Origin: Chloroflexota bacterium
Lineage (GTDB): Bacteria > Chloroflexota > Anaerolineae > J102
DNA length: 9,359 nt
Assembly (NCBI GenBank): GCA_013152695.1
Contig: JAADFV010000032.1
Span: 1 to 9,359 of the forward strand
Direction: 5' to 3'
Shown here: positions 1-6,768 of the stretch, one piece after another
Position numbering within the stretch: position 1 is the first letter of the stretch
Layout of the letters: every line of letters begins with the position of its first letter
Position numbers and translations under genes: made by a program
The notes under the pieces: model-generated
Seen by the model: only the letters and a program-made list of their open reading frames with translations
Told to the model about the DNA's origin: nothing
Database searches by the model: none

Positions 1-572
1 GTATCCAGGCGAGCCTGCAAACGCCGCGCCTGCTCATCCTTGGAGATATGGAGATAGAATTTGAGAATTGTGGTGCCATTGGCAGTTAGTAGTTGCTCGA
101 AAGCGTTGATTTGATCGTAACGCTGTTGCCAGACTTCTGGCGGTACCAGATTGTGAACACGTACGACCAACACATCTTCATAATGTGAGCGGTTGAATAT
201 TCCGATCATGCGGCGAGGGGGAACAACCTTATGGACACGCCACAAATAGTCATGTGCCAAATCTTCAGGCGTCGGTTGTTTGAAGGAACTCACCTGGACG
301 CCTTGGGGATTTGTTCCCCGCATGACATGTTCGATCGTACCGTCTTTACCGCCCGTATCCATGGCCTGCAATACGATTAACAAACTGCGTTTGTCCCAGG
401 CATAAAAACGTTCTTGCAGCTCGACTAGTTCTTTCCGCAGTTTTTTTAGCTCCTTGCGCGCCTCTTTCTTCCGGCTAAATGGTCCTTTATCGTTGGGATC
501 GAAAGCACTGGGATCAAAACGTGTGCCGGGCAGGATACGGTAGTGTTGGCAATAGGAGTCAATGGTATTCAT
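1..572 (-). CDS. ppk2: PPK2-family polyphosphate kinase / polyphosphate:nucleotide phosphotransferase (N-terminal 190 residues, cut by window edge)
   Basis: PPK2 enzymes move phosphate between inorganic polyphosphate and nucleoside mono- or diphosphates in the cytoplasm. My translation from ATG at 572-570 gives 190 residues with no stop before base 1, so the 3' part is missing. The Walker A-type loop MDTGGKDGTI is at residues 71-80. It is followed by HVMRGTNPQG and the family block SFKQPTPEDLAHDYLWR (about 97-112), then IGIFNRSHYEDVLVVRVH (about 123-140), which contains the Walker B/lid region, and KFYLHISKDEQ with a terminal RL(Q)ARLD. The first 60 residues are charged and helical, as expected ahead of the kinase core. 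GGAG at 583-580 lies 7 nt before the ATG and supports this start. The gene follows xseB after 51 nt, probably in the same transcript. Subclass (AMP- or ADP-preferring) cannot be settled from this fragment; the overall sequence resembles the short, single-domain PPK2 group. Confidence 0.93.
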   Translation of the reverse strand, partial: MNTIDSYCQHYRILPGTRFDPSAFDPNDKGPFSRKKEARKELKKLRKELVELQERFYAWDKRSLLIVLQAMDTGGKDGTIEHVMRGTNPQGVQVSSFKQPTPEDLAHDYLWRVHKVVPPRRMIGIFNRSHYEDVLVVRVHNLVPPEVWQQRYDQINAFEQLLTANGTTILKFYLHISKDEQARRLQARLD

Positions 573-579
573 AAGGATT

Positions 580-583
580 CTCC
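580..583 (-). promoter_or_regulatory. Ribosome binding site of ppk2
   Basis: GGAG on the minus strand with a 7-nt spacer to the ATG at 572. It fixes the start of a gene whose far end lies outside the window. Confidence 0.6.
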
Positions 584-623
584 AGGGAGAGACAGCAGAA
601 GGGCACCGGGTAGGGATTCTTTC

Positions 624-863
624 TCAGGAACGGCTATCGAGCGGGCCGCTGAAGTCAACTTCGCTATCATCAGGCAACAACTCACGAACACGCACTTCAG
701 CTTTATCGAGCAAATCGTTGCAGTAACGTGCCAGTTTGATGCCAGCTTCATAGCGTTCCAAGCTTTCTTCCAAGGAACCGTCGCCTTGTTCCAGTTTGGC
801 TACGATTTCCTGCAAGGCGTGTAGGGCTTGTTCGAAGGTAAGATTTTCGGGTAAATCGGTCAT
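624..863 (-). CDS. xseB: Exodeoxyribonuclease VII small subunit
   Basis: XseB is the small subunit of exonuclease VII. Several copies bind the coiled-coil arm of XseA and together they degrade single-stranded DNA to oligonucleotides in the cytoplasm. The 79-residue product has the normal family length and the canonical pattern: LTFEQALHALQEIV near residues 8-21, KLEQGDGSLEESLERYEAG near 23-41, then KLARYCNDLLDKAEVRV. These form two amphipathic helices. The acidic C-terminal tail (ELLPDDSEVDFSGP) is also typical. The ATG at 863 overlaps the TGA of xseA in an ATGA arrangement, with no clear Shine-Dalgarno sequence, so translation is probably coupled to xseA. This matches the usual adjacency of the two subunit genes. 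Confidence 0.96.
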   Translation of the reverse strand: MTDLPENLTFEQALHALQEIVAKLEQGDGSLEESLERYEAGIKLARYCNDLLDKAEVRVRELLPDDSEVDFSGPLDSRS

Positions 864-2086
864 GATTCGGGCGAAGAACGAAGTAAATGGGGTTGGGAGG
901 TAACAACGACGGGGAAGCTGCCGTCAGAAACGCGCACAGAAAGAGGGAGATCGGGATGCACTTGTCTCACACTTTGTACCACATGACCCTCGACATCCGC
1001 GACAATAGCATAGCCGCGGGCGAGGACGGCGTTGGGATTCAGGGCTTCGAGCTGCTGGGACAGCGCCTCGAGAATCAAGCGTTGCCGCTGCAAATGAGCA
1101 TGGTGTGCCTGTTGCAGACGATGCTCCAGGTCATCGAGAGCCTGGCGTTGCTGCTGCAGGCGGCGGATGGGTGATTGGGCTTGCAGTCGCTGCTCGATTC
1201 TCTCGACATTACGCCGATAAGTGAGAATGGTATGCAAAAGGAGCTCACTGAGGCGCTCGATGGTAGCATCGATACTCTGACGCAGGGTGAAACCATCGGG
1301 GACAATGGCGGCCGCAGCGGCGCTGGGCGTGGGGGCGCGATAGTCGGCGACAAAGTCGGCAATGGTAAAATCAGTTTCATGGCCGACGCCACAAACGACG
1401 GGCACAGGGGCCTCGGCGATAAGACGGGCCAGGCCCTCATCATTGAAGGCCCACAAGTCCTCGATAGAACCACCTCCACGCGTCAGTACAATAACATCGA
1501 TATCATTACGTTTGTAGAGACGGTAAAGGGCGGCTTGTAGCATGGCTGGTGCTTCAGCCCCCTGCACCAGGCTGGGCACCAGCAAAACATCAGCCAGGGG
1601 CCAGCGTTGTCTGAGGATACGCAAAAAATCACGCAGGGCGGCGCCCGTATCAGAGGTAATCAGGGCAATTCGTCGCGGAAAAGGAGGGAGAGGGCGTTTG
1701 CGCGCCGGATCAAACAACCCCTCGGCTTCCAGGCGGGCCTTGGTTTCTTCGAAGCGCCGGTAAATCTCACCGATGCCACCAGCAGGATGGAGGGCACTGG
1801 CAACCAGTTGTAATTGGCCCCGCGGCGCATAAAAATCAATATGTCCCGATACGATTACCTGATCACCCTCGCGGGGAATTTCCATCAGCCGCTTGACGGC
1901 AAACCGCCACATCACACAGGAAATCGTGGCTTCTGCATCTTTGAGTGCAAAGTAAAAATGTCCCGATTTGGCTAAAACCGGATTGCTAATCTCGCCCGCC
2001 ACTCTCACTTCTGACAGAATAGCATCATTCTGAACTAAAGTCTTGAGATAAGTAGCAAGCTGGGCAACAGTGAGATGGTCGGACAT
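860..2086 (-). CDS. xseA: Exodeoxyribonuclease VII large subunit
   Basis: XseA is the catalytic subunit of exonuclease VII, which acts on single-stranded DNA in repair and recombination. The 408-residue product has full family length. An N-terminal OB-fold covers about residues 1-100, with VRVAGEISN and SGHFYFALKDAEATI. The catalytic domain shows ITSDTGAALRDF, then RGGGSIEDLWAFNDE, then PVVCGVGHETDFTIADFVADYRAPTPSAAAA, all recognisable family blocks. In the last block the segment after PSAAA reads AAIVP, where many homologues have Glu before the hydrophobic pair; I treat this as ordinary variation. The last 130 residues are Gln- and Arg-rich helices (the coiled-coil arm that holds XseB), ending in a small beta region (LARGYAIV...). 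The ATG at 2086 is 10 nt after the stop of the upstream lipid kinase gene, without a clear Shine-Dalgarno sequence, which suggests coupled translation in a kinase-xseA-xseB(-ppk2) operon. Confidence 0.97.
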   Translation of the reverse strand: MSDHLTVAQLATYLKTLVQNDAILSEVRVAGEISNPVLAKSGHFYFALKDAEATISCVMWRFAVKRLMEIPREGDQVIVSGHIDFYAPRGQLQLVASALHPAGGIGEIYRRFEETKARLEAEGLFDPARKRPLPPFPRRIALITSDTGAALRDFLRILRQRWPLADVLLVPSLVQGAEAPAMLQAALYRLYKRNDIDVIVLTRGGGSIEDLWAFNDEGLARLIAEAPVPVVCGVGHETDFTIADFVADYRAPTPSAAAAAIVPDGFTLRQSIDATIERLSELLLHTILTYRRNVERIEQRLQAQSPIRRLQQQRQALDDLEHRLQQAHHAHLQRQRLILEALSQQLEALNPNAVLARGYAIVADVEGHVVQSVRQVHPDLPLSVRVSDGSFPVVVTSQPHLLRSSPES

Positions 2087-2096
2087 GGAATAACGG

Positions 2097-3044
2097 TCAA
2101 GACAAGGCTTTCAGTCGCCGTTGCGCCTGGTTTCGATCCAAAAAAATGGGCAGACGACGGGGCTGAACAGTAATGGTAAAGGGGGTGGTATCCACCGGGT
2201 CACCGTCCAGATGGCAGGGTGCGGAGAAATCAGCCTGGATATGGATGGTCTTGCAGGAACGCCGGATGAGATCCGAGGTCTGGGTATGGGGATTGATGAA
2301 CATTTTGAGGACGGTGAGAAAAAGGTGCAGGGGATGGGGCGAAGTGAAGACGATCAAATCGAGCAAACCATCATCGATCAATGCATCAGGTGATATCTGC
2401 AACCAACGCGCGTACAAGGCGATGTTGCTGGCCACAACCAGCGGAAATGACCCGTGCAATTGCTCTTCGCCATCGACATCGACCTGGATCTGTCCTGGCT
2501 GATAGCTGTAAATCGCCTTGAGGGCGGCGATGGCGTAGGTAAAAATGGGGGCGCGACGCTTGAATTCCAAATTTGCTTCTACGGCGGCGGTGGCAGCGGC
2601 ATCGATTCCCATACCGGCCCAGCAAAGAAATGCATGATCGCCGGCAATGCCGATATCCACGGGAATAGCATCGCCCTTTAAGATAATTTGGGCGGCACGG
2701 GCAGTGGCGCCATCACCACGAGTACGCGGAACAGGCAAGCCGACATCACGGGCAAATACATTCCCCGTGCCCAAGGGAATGATCCCCAGGCGTGTGTCGT
2801 TACTGCCGGTTTGAATGATGCCATCGATGGTCTGTTGGATAGAACCGTCGCCGCCGGCAACGATGAGGATACGATAGCCGGCACGGACAGCCTTTTGGGC
2901 CAAATCGAAGCTATGTCCACGCCGCTTGGTTTCCCAGGCATCGACTCGCCAACCCGTAGAACGGAGTTCGTTCAGAGCCAGTCCTAAAGCCTCGTGTTTA
3001 TGGGGGTCGCCAGCGACCGGATTGTGAATGAGCAATGCGTCCAT
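2097..3044 (-). CDS. Diacylglycerol kinase / YegS-BmrU family lipid kinase
   Basis: This family phosphorylates lipid hydroxyls such as diacylglycerol at the inner face of the cytoplasmic membrane, using ATP. The 315-residue product has typical length. It opens with the family NPVAG segment (8-12). The nucleotide-binding loop VAGGDGSIQQTIDGI (about 62-76) is the GGDGT-type motif, with Ser in place of the usual Thr. PLGTGNVFARD (90-100) is the second conserved block. The second, beta-rich domain has WAGMGIDAAATAAVE, DDGLLDLIVF and, near the C-terminus, HLDGDPV, which matches the conserved DG-(D/E) motif of the family. ATG at 3044 is preceded by GGAG with an 8-nt spacer. The gene leads the housekeeping group kinase-xseA-xseB-ppk2 and is separated from the transporter operon by 216 nt. 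The exact lipid substrate cannot be read from the sequence, so I give no gene symbol. Confidence 0.93.
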   Translation of the reverse strand: MDALLIHNPVAGDPHKHEALGLALNELRSTGWRVDAWETKRRGHSFDLAQKAVRAGYRILIVAGGDGSIQQTIDGIIQTGSNDTRLGIIPLGTGNVFARDVGLPVPRTRGDGATARAAQIILKGDAIPVDIGIAGDHAFLCWAGMGIDAAATAAVEANLEFKRRAPIFTYAIAALKAIYSYQPGQIQVDVDGEEQLHGSFPLVVASNIALYARWLQISPDALIDDGLLDLIVFTSPHPLHLFLTVLKMFINPHTQTSDLIRRSCKTIHIQADFSAPCHLDGDPVDTTPFTITVQPRRLPIFLDRNQAQRRLKALS

Positions 3045-3260
3045 GCCGGGAACTCCGAGAGAGAAGAGAGGTGAAGCGGGGAGCAGTGTTCTGTAATCAG
3101 ACGGAGAGGAAGGTCGCGCGAGGAAACAGTATGCGCTTAGGCAAATAATGGGTTGATTCTACCACAACTAGAGAGACAGAGCGATCTCCCCACACAACGA
3201 TAGGTACGTTTCAAATTGGGACGGACGAGGGGGAAGCGGTCAACGTAAGCGTTAGGTTCT
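3045..3260. other. Intergenic spacer between the ECF operon and the lipid kinase gene
   Basis: No coding sequence is supported here. Reading on the minus strand, the part next to the transporter stop contains two short dyads that share AACG/CGTT arms (3242-3253 and 3196-3210). A candidate extended -10 box follows at 3156-3164, then a roughly 100-nt leader rich in C and T before the kinase start. I found no stem with a U-run that would make a convincing intrinsic terminator for the ECF operon, so readthrough into the kinase genes remains possible. Confidence 0.6.
3156..3164 (-). promoter_or_regulatory. Candidate extended -10 promoter for the lipid kinase-xseA-xseB-ppk2 group
   Basis: On the minus strand the sequence reads TGG-TAGAAT, an extended -10 (TGn plus a 5/6 match to TATAAT). 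No good -35 box lies 16-18 nt upstream, which is acceptable for an extended -10 promoter. Transcription would start near base 3149, leaving a leader of about 105 nt before the ATG at 3044. This is inference from the motif only. Confidence 0.35.
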
Positions 3261-4043
3261 CTACTTTACGGCAAAACTAAAGCGCCGTTTATACCGGCGT
3301 AACAGTCGCAACACCGGCGCCCCAAATAAAAGAATCAAGGTTGCGTTACCGATTCCGCGCCATAAATCCCAGATAAAAGAGGTCGTCATATAAAACAGTG
3401 CATAACGCTTGACGGTTTCACCGAATCCCACACCAGGCTGCCAATATTGTGCCGCCTGATCAGGGCGAAAAACAAACGGCCAAAACCACAAATTCATGAC
3501 CAAACCATAGGCCAAGCCCAGAAGCAAGCCCAATACGGCCAGACCTCCGATCTCCCAGCGCGAACCCTGGCGTGGCTGGGGCATCAAGCCCGCGGCCGCC
3601 CCTACCCAACCGGAAGCAAACATCTGATAGGGTAGCCACGGGCCCACACCGCCGGTCAGCAGAGCCGAAGCCAGTAAGGTAGTTAGTCCTGCCAAAAAAC
3701 CAAACTGTACGCCAAACACATAACCTGACAAAATCGGCAGGAAAAAAATCGCAGAAAATCCGGCAGGACCGGGTACAAAACGTAAAACTGACCCCACCGC
3801 GGCTAATGCCCCCAAAATAGCCAGCGTTTTCGATGACATCTGTCCACTTTGCATATTGGCAATGACAGTTGCCAGGCCCAATAAACTCAATAAAATCAGC
3901 ATCCAAAGGGCATCGCCACTGTGAGCCATGGCTGTGCCGCTGCTTCGCCTCGGTTGGCTCCAAAAAGGAGAAAGAAAAGCGGCAATGCCTAAAATGCTGG
4001 CCAAAACCAGGGTAATGAGCGGAAGTCGCGATTTGCCAGGCAT
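3261..4043 (-). CDS. ECF transporter substrate-binding (S) component, CbrT-like; probably corrinoid/cobalamin
   Basis: S components are small membrane proteins that bind a vitamin and are energised by the shared or dedicated A-A-T module of energy-coupling-factor importers. This 260-residue protein is mostly hydrophobic, with segments near 7-26, 44-62, 72-90, 96-131 (probably two passes), 163-186 and 229-248, and an Arg/Lys-rich C-terminus. The diagnostic stretch is R88-FVPGPAGFSAIFFLPILSG, then FGFLAGLTTLLASALLTG and GGVGPWLPYQMFASGWVGAAAG (about 131-152). The GG.GPW.P.QM...GWVG signature is what I associate with the S protein of the predicted cobalamin system CbrTUV. The start at 4043 lies 4 nt after the stop of the fused ATPase gene, which indicates one transcript and a dedicated transporter. 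ECF S component is well supported. Cobalamin as substrate is inferred from this motif and from the transcobalamin-like neighbours; another vitamin or precursor remains possible. Confidence 0.85.
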   Translation of the reverse strand: MPGKSRLPLITLVLASILGIAAFLSPFWSQPRRSSGTAMAHSGDALWMLILLSLLGLATVIANMQSGQMSSKTLAILGALAAVGSVLRFVPGPAGFSAIFFLPILSGYVFGVQFGFLAGLTTLLASALLTGGVGPWLPYQMFASGWVGAAAGLMPQPRQGSRWEIGGLAVLGLLLGLAYGLVMNLWFWPFVFRPDQAAQYWQPGVGFGETVKRYALFYMTTSFIWDLWRGIGNATLILLFGAPVLRLLRRYKRRFSFAVK

Positions 4044-4047
4044 GAGT

Positions 4048-5661
4048 TTAATTCAGGCTGGCCAGCACATCTTCGGGGGTTAACAGTCTTGGATCACGAA
4101 ATAGCTTGTTGACCTGGCTGGCAAAAACCAGCGATTCAGACATAACCCGCCGCGCCGGCCCATCCACGACTACCTGTCCCTCGGCCATGAGCAGGACGCG
4201 GTCAGCCGTAGCCGCCACCAGCTCGACATCATGGGTGGCCATGATGATCGTCTTGCCTTGTTGTTTCATCTCTTGTAAAAGCGTGGCCAGGGTACGTTTT
4301 TGGATGTAATCCAGACCTCGTGTCGGTTCATCCAAAAGAATCACCGCCGGATCGGTGACAAGGACGGCTGCCAGGGCCAACCGTTGCCTTTCACCCCCGG
4401 ATAGATCACGAGGATGACTGCTGTACAAATGGTCGATGCCCAGCCTCCGTAATAAGCGCATGTCCGCCTCCGGATCAGGGGGAAGGCCATGGGCTTTGCG
4501 ACTGAAGGCGAGCTCGTCAGCAACGCTCTCGGCAAAAAGGATGCGATCCGGATTTTGCGGGACGTAGGCGATGTCAACCGTCAATTGCTCCGTGGGAACA
4601 TGACTGGCATCTTGCCCCAGCACTTTCACACTGCCCCGCGCCGGCTTCAGTAATCCAACCAGATGCTTGAGCAACGTACTCTTACCACTGCCGTTGCGCC
4701 CCATCAAAGCCACAAATTCTCCCGGATGCACATCCAGGGAGAGATCACGCAGGGCTTCGACGCCGTTGGCATAACGGTGCCAGAGATGTTTCACCAGCAC
4801 CGAGGGGGCATGGCCGTTACGTGGTGAAATCGTCTCGACGAGGGGAGGATGGAGCCGGGGCTTGAGTTGGCGGGCAAAGCGCCGGCCCTCTTTGATGGTC
4901 AACGGCAGGGGGTCCCAGCCCAAGGCCTTCCCCAAAGTGATGAGGGGGGGTGTTTGCGGCACCTGGGCGAGAATTTCTGCCGGTGTCCCTAACAATGGCG
5001 TATGGCCATCGCCCGGCCAATAAAGGACATAGTCGGCATATTGCACGACCCGTTCCAAACGATGCTCGGAGAGGATCACGGTTATCCCCAAATCCTCATT
5101 GAGTTGGCGAATTGCCAACAGCACCTCTTCTGCGGCCTGGGGATCAAGCTGCGAAGTGGGTTCGTCCAGGACGAGAATATCGGGATGAAGGGTGAGCACA
5201 GCGGCAATAGCAACCCGCTGCTTCTCTCCGCCCGAAAGACTGCTGACAGGACGGTGACGAAGATGCGCGATTTGTAGCTGATCCAGCGCCTCTTCCACGC
5301 GTTTACGCATGACATCCTGGGGTAGGGCCCAGTTTTCCAAGGCAAAGGCCAGTTCATCTTCCACCATATCCACAACAAAACTCGATTCAGGGTCCTGGAA
5401 GACCATGCCTACGAGATCGGACATGCCATGGGGCGCCACTTGCACCGGATCCCGACCATCTACACGCAGACGACCGGATACCACGCCCCCGTAAAAATGA
5501 GGAATGAGACCGTTCAGGCTGCGAAGAAAAGTCGATTTACCGGCTCCGGAAGGCCCGATCACCAACACAAACGCGCCTTCGGGCACGTGCAAGGAAAGAT
5601 CAGGAAGAACCGCCTGGCTGGCTTCCGGATAACGGTAGGAGAAATGGTCGTAAGTAATCAT
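4048..5661 (-). CDS. ecfA: Fused double ATPase of an ECF transporter (EcfA-EcfA', CbrU-like)
   Basis: This cytoplasmic protein hydrolyses ATP to drive an ECF vitamin importer. Its 537 residues hold two complete ABC domains in one chain, replacing the usual EcfA1/EcfA2 pair. Domain 1: Walker A GPSGAGKST (36-44), Q-loop FQDPESS (Q89), EDELAFALEN (101-110, an EcfA-type block), signature LSGGEKQR (142-149), Walker B ILVLDEPTSQLD (162-173), H-loop H200. Domain 2: Walker A GRNGSGKST (321-329), Q-loop PQNPD (Q369), ADELAFS, signature LSGGERQR (420-427), Walker B VILLDEPTRGLD (440-451), H-loop H477. All catalytic residues are present in both halves. A linker of about 60 residues (about 225-285) separates them. 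ATG at 5661 is 6 nt after the ecfT stop; GAGG at 5675-5672 can serve as a Shine-Dalgarno sequence with a 10-nt spacer. The order T-A-S with tiny gaps marks a dedicated transporter, as in the predicted cobalamin CbrTUV type. Confidence 0.95.
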   Translation of the reverse strand: MITYDHFSYRYPEASQAVLPDLSLHVPEGAFVLVIGPSGAGKSTFLRSLNGLIPHFYGGVVSGRLRVDGRDPVQVAPHGMSDLVGMVFQDPESSFVVDMVEDELAFALENWALPQDVMRKRVEEALDQLQIAHLRHRPVSSLSGGEKQRVAIAAVLTLHPDILVLDEPTSQLDPQAAEEVLLAIRQLNEDLGITVILSEHRLERVVQYADYVLYWPGDGHTPLLGTPAEILAQVPQTPPLITLGKALGWDPLPLTIKEGRRFARQLKPRLHPPLVETISPRNGHAPSVLVKHLWHRYANGVEALRDLSLDVHPGEFVALMGRNGSGKSTLLKHLVGLLKPARGSVKVLGQDASHVPTEQLTVDIAYVPQNPDRILFAESVADELAFSRKAHGLPPDPEADMRLLRRLGIDHLYSSHPRDLSGGERQRLALAAVLVTDPAVILLDEPTRGLDYIQKRTLATLLQEMKQQGKTIIMATHDVELVAATADRVLLMAEGQVVVDGPARRVMSESLVFASQVNKLFRDPRLLTPEDVLASLN

Positions 5662-5667
5662 GAGGGA

Positions 5668-6768
5668 TCAGACCTCAGGCGTCGCCCATTGTGCGTGGGG
5701 CCGGTGCGCCGGTAACAGCAAAGCTGGACAGAGAAGAAGAGCGTATAGGCCGCTGAGAAGAGGATTGAAGGTGGGGATCAGGGAGTAAGGGGGGTAGGGA
5801 TAGTAAAAAAGCTGTTCTGCCGCCACCAGGGAGAGGATGATTGTGGTCAGCAGAATAAAGAGGGCAAGGCTCGAAACGAACGTATCGCGCCGGCGCCATA
5901 GCCAACGGCGATATTGACTACGACGGAGGCGACGCCCCTGGCGATGTAAAACCCACAACAAGGCCACGGCGCCGGCCGTCATGCTCCCTAAGGAGATCCA
6001 GGCATCGACCAGGCGGAAAGAGCGCAAAATCAGACCAATTAAGAGCAGCACCAATCCCCCCATGCTACTCAATCCCAGCAGCCACCGTTCACGCCCACTG
6101 ATCGCGGCCATGTGTCCACCAAAACCACGCGCGTCCATAGATTCTGCCAGTTGAATGGCGCGCTCAAGGCCATTGGCCAGCAAGGAGACAAAAAGGGGTT
6201 GCATATCGCGCAGTCCCCGCACGTGATATCCCCGCAGCCGTTGCGCTTCGCGGATTTCTTGCCAGGCGACGAAGGTCTGGGGGATAAAGGAGATAGCAAT
6301 GGTCACGGCCACACCGGCGTGATGGGCAAAAGCGGGCGTCAGCCGCAAAAGCGTATGCGGGCTGACAGCGATGTTCATGGTCATGAAGGCGAGGATGAGG
6401 GTGGTAAAACTGAGACCGGTAACAAATCCGTACAAGGCTGCTTCCAGGGTGATAGGTCCGCCGATCAGGGGCCAGGAACGGGGAAGTCGAAAAAGGACGA
6501 CATCGCCTAAATGCACAGAAAGGGCGTTGAAAAGAATGGTCAAGCCCCAAATGAATAGAACAAGGCGAAACACGGTACGCCAGGCCAGGACATAAGGCTG
6601 GTGTGCACGTGTCTGCTCATGACGCTGACGTTGGATTAAGGTGCTATAAACAAAGACGACAGCAAGCAAGGTGATGAGCAAATAGAGGGGATTACGCACC
6701 AAAAGAGCTGCCCCTGCCGCCGCAGCCAACCATAAAAGCCAGGTGTAAGGATGAAAATCAGCGATCAT
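5668..6768 (-). CDS. ecfT: ECF transporter transmembrane coupling component (EcfT/CbiQ family, CbrV-like)
   Basis: EcfT is the membrane scaffold that links the ATPases to the S component. I start it at ATG 6768 (366 residues), because the in-frame TTG at 6810 would add 14 non-hydrophobic residues inside the upstream gene. From 6768 the overlap with the upstream stop is only 11 nt. The two Arg-x-Gly coupling motifs of the family are visible: EAQRLRGYH (174-182) and SMDARGFGG (210-218). Hydrophobic segments lie near 10-42, 63-82, 110-135, 150-165, 230-248 and 255-274. Typical EcfT proteins are about 250-280 residues. Here the chain continues through a strongly basic stretch (RQGRRLRRSQYRRWLWRRR, about 276-294) into two more hydrophobic segments (about 298-318 and 336-354). 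No Shine-Dalgarno sequence precedes the ATG, so translation is probably coupled to the upstream DUF4430 gene. Confidence 0.92.
   Translation of the reverse strand: MIADFHPYTWLLWLAAAAGAALLVRNPLYLLITLLAVVFVYSTLIQRQRHEQTRAHQPYVLAWRTVFRLVLFIWGLTILFNALSVHLGDVVLFRLPRSWPLIGGPITLEAALYGFVTGLSFTTLILAFMTMNIAVSPHTLLRLTPAFAHHAGVAVTIAISFIPQTFVAWQEIREAQRLRGYHVRGLRDMQPLFVSLLANGLERAIQLAESMDARGFGGHMAAISGRERWLLGLSSMGGLVLLLIGLILRSFRLVDAWISLGSMTAGAVALLWVLHRQGRRLRRSQYRRWLWRRRDTFVSSLALFILLTTIILSLVAAEQLFYYPYPPYSLIPTFNPLLSGLYALLLCPALLLPAHRPHAQWATPEV

Noticed and set aside
543..2502. Several plus-strand open frames opposite xseB, xseA and the lipid kinase
   Set aside because: Each is the antisense shadow of a clearly identified gene, with no family motif and low-complexity or unnatural composition.
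3181..3260. Intrinsic terminator after the S-component gene
   Set aside because: Only 4-bp dyads are present and none is followed by a T-run on the transcribed strand.
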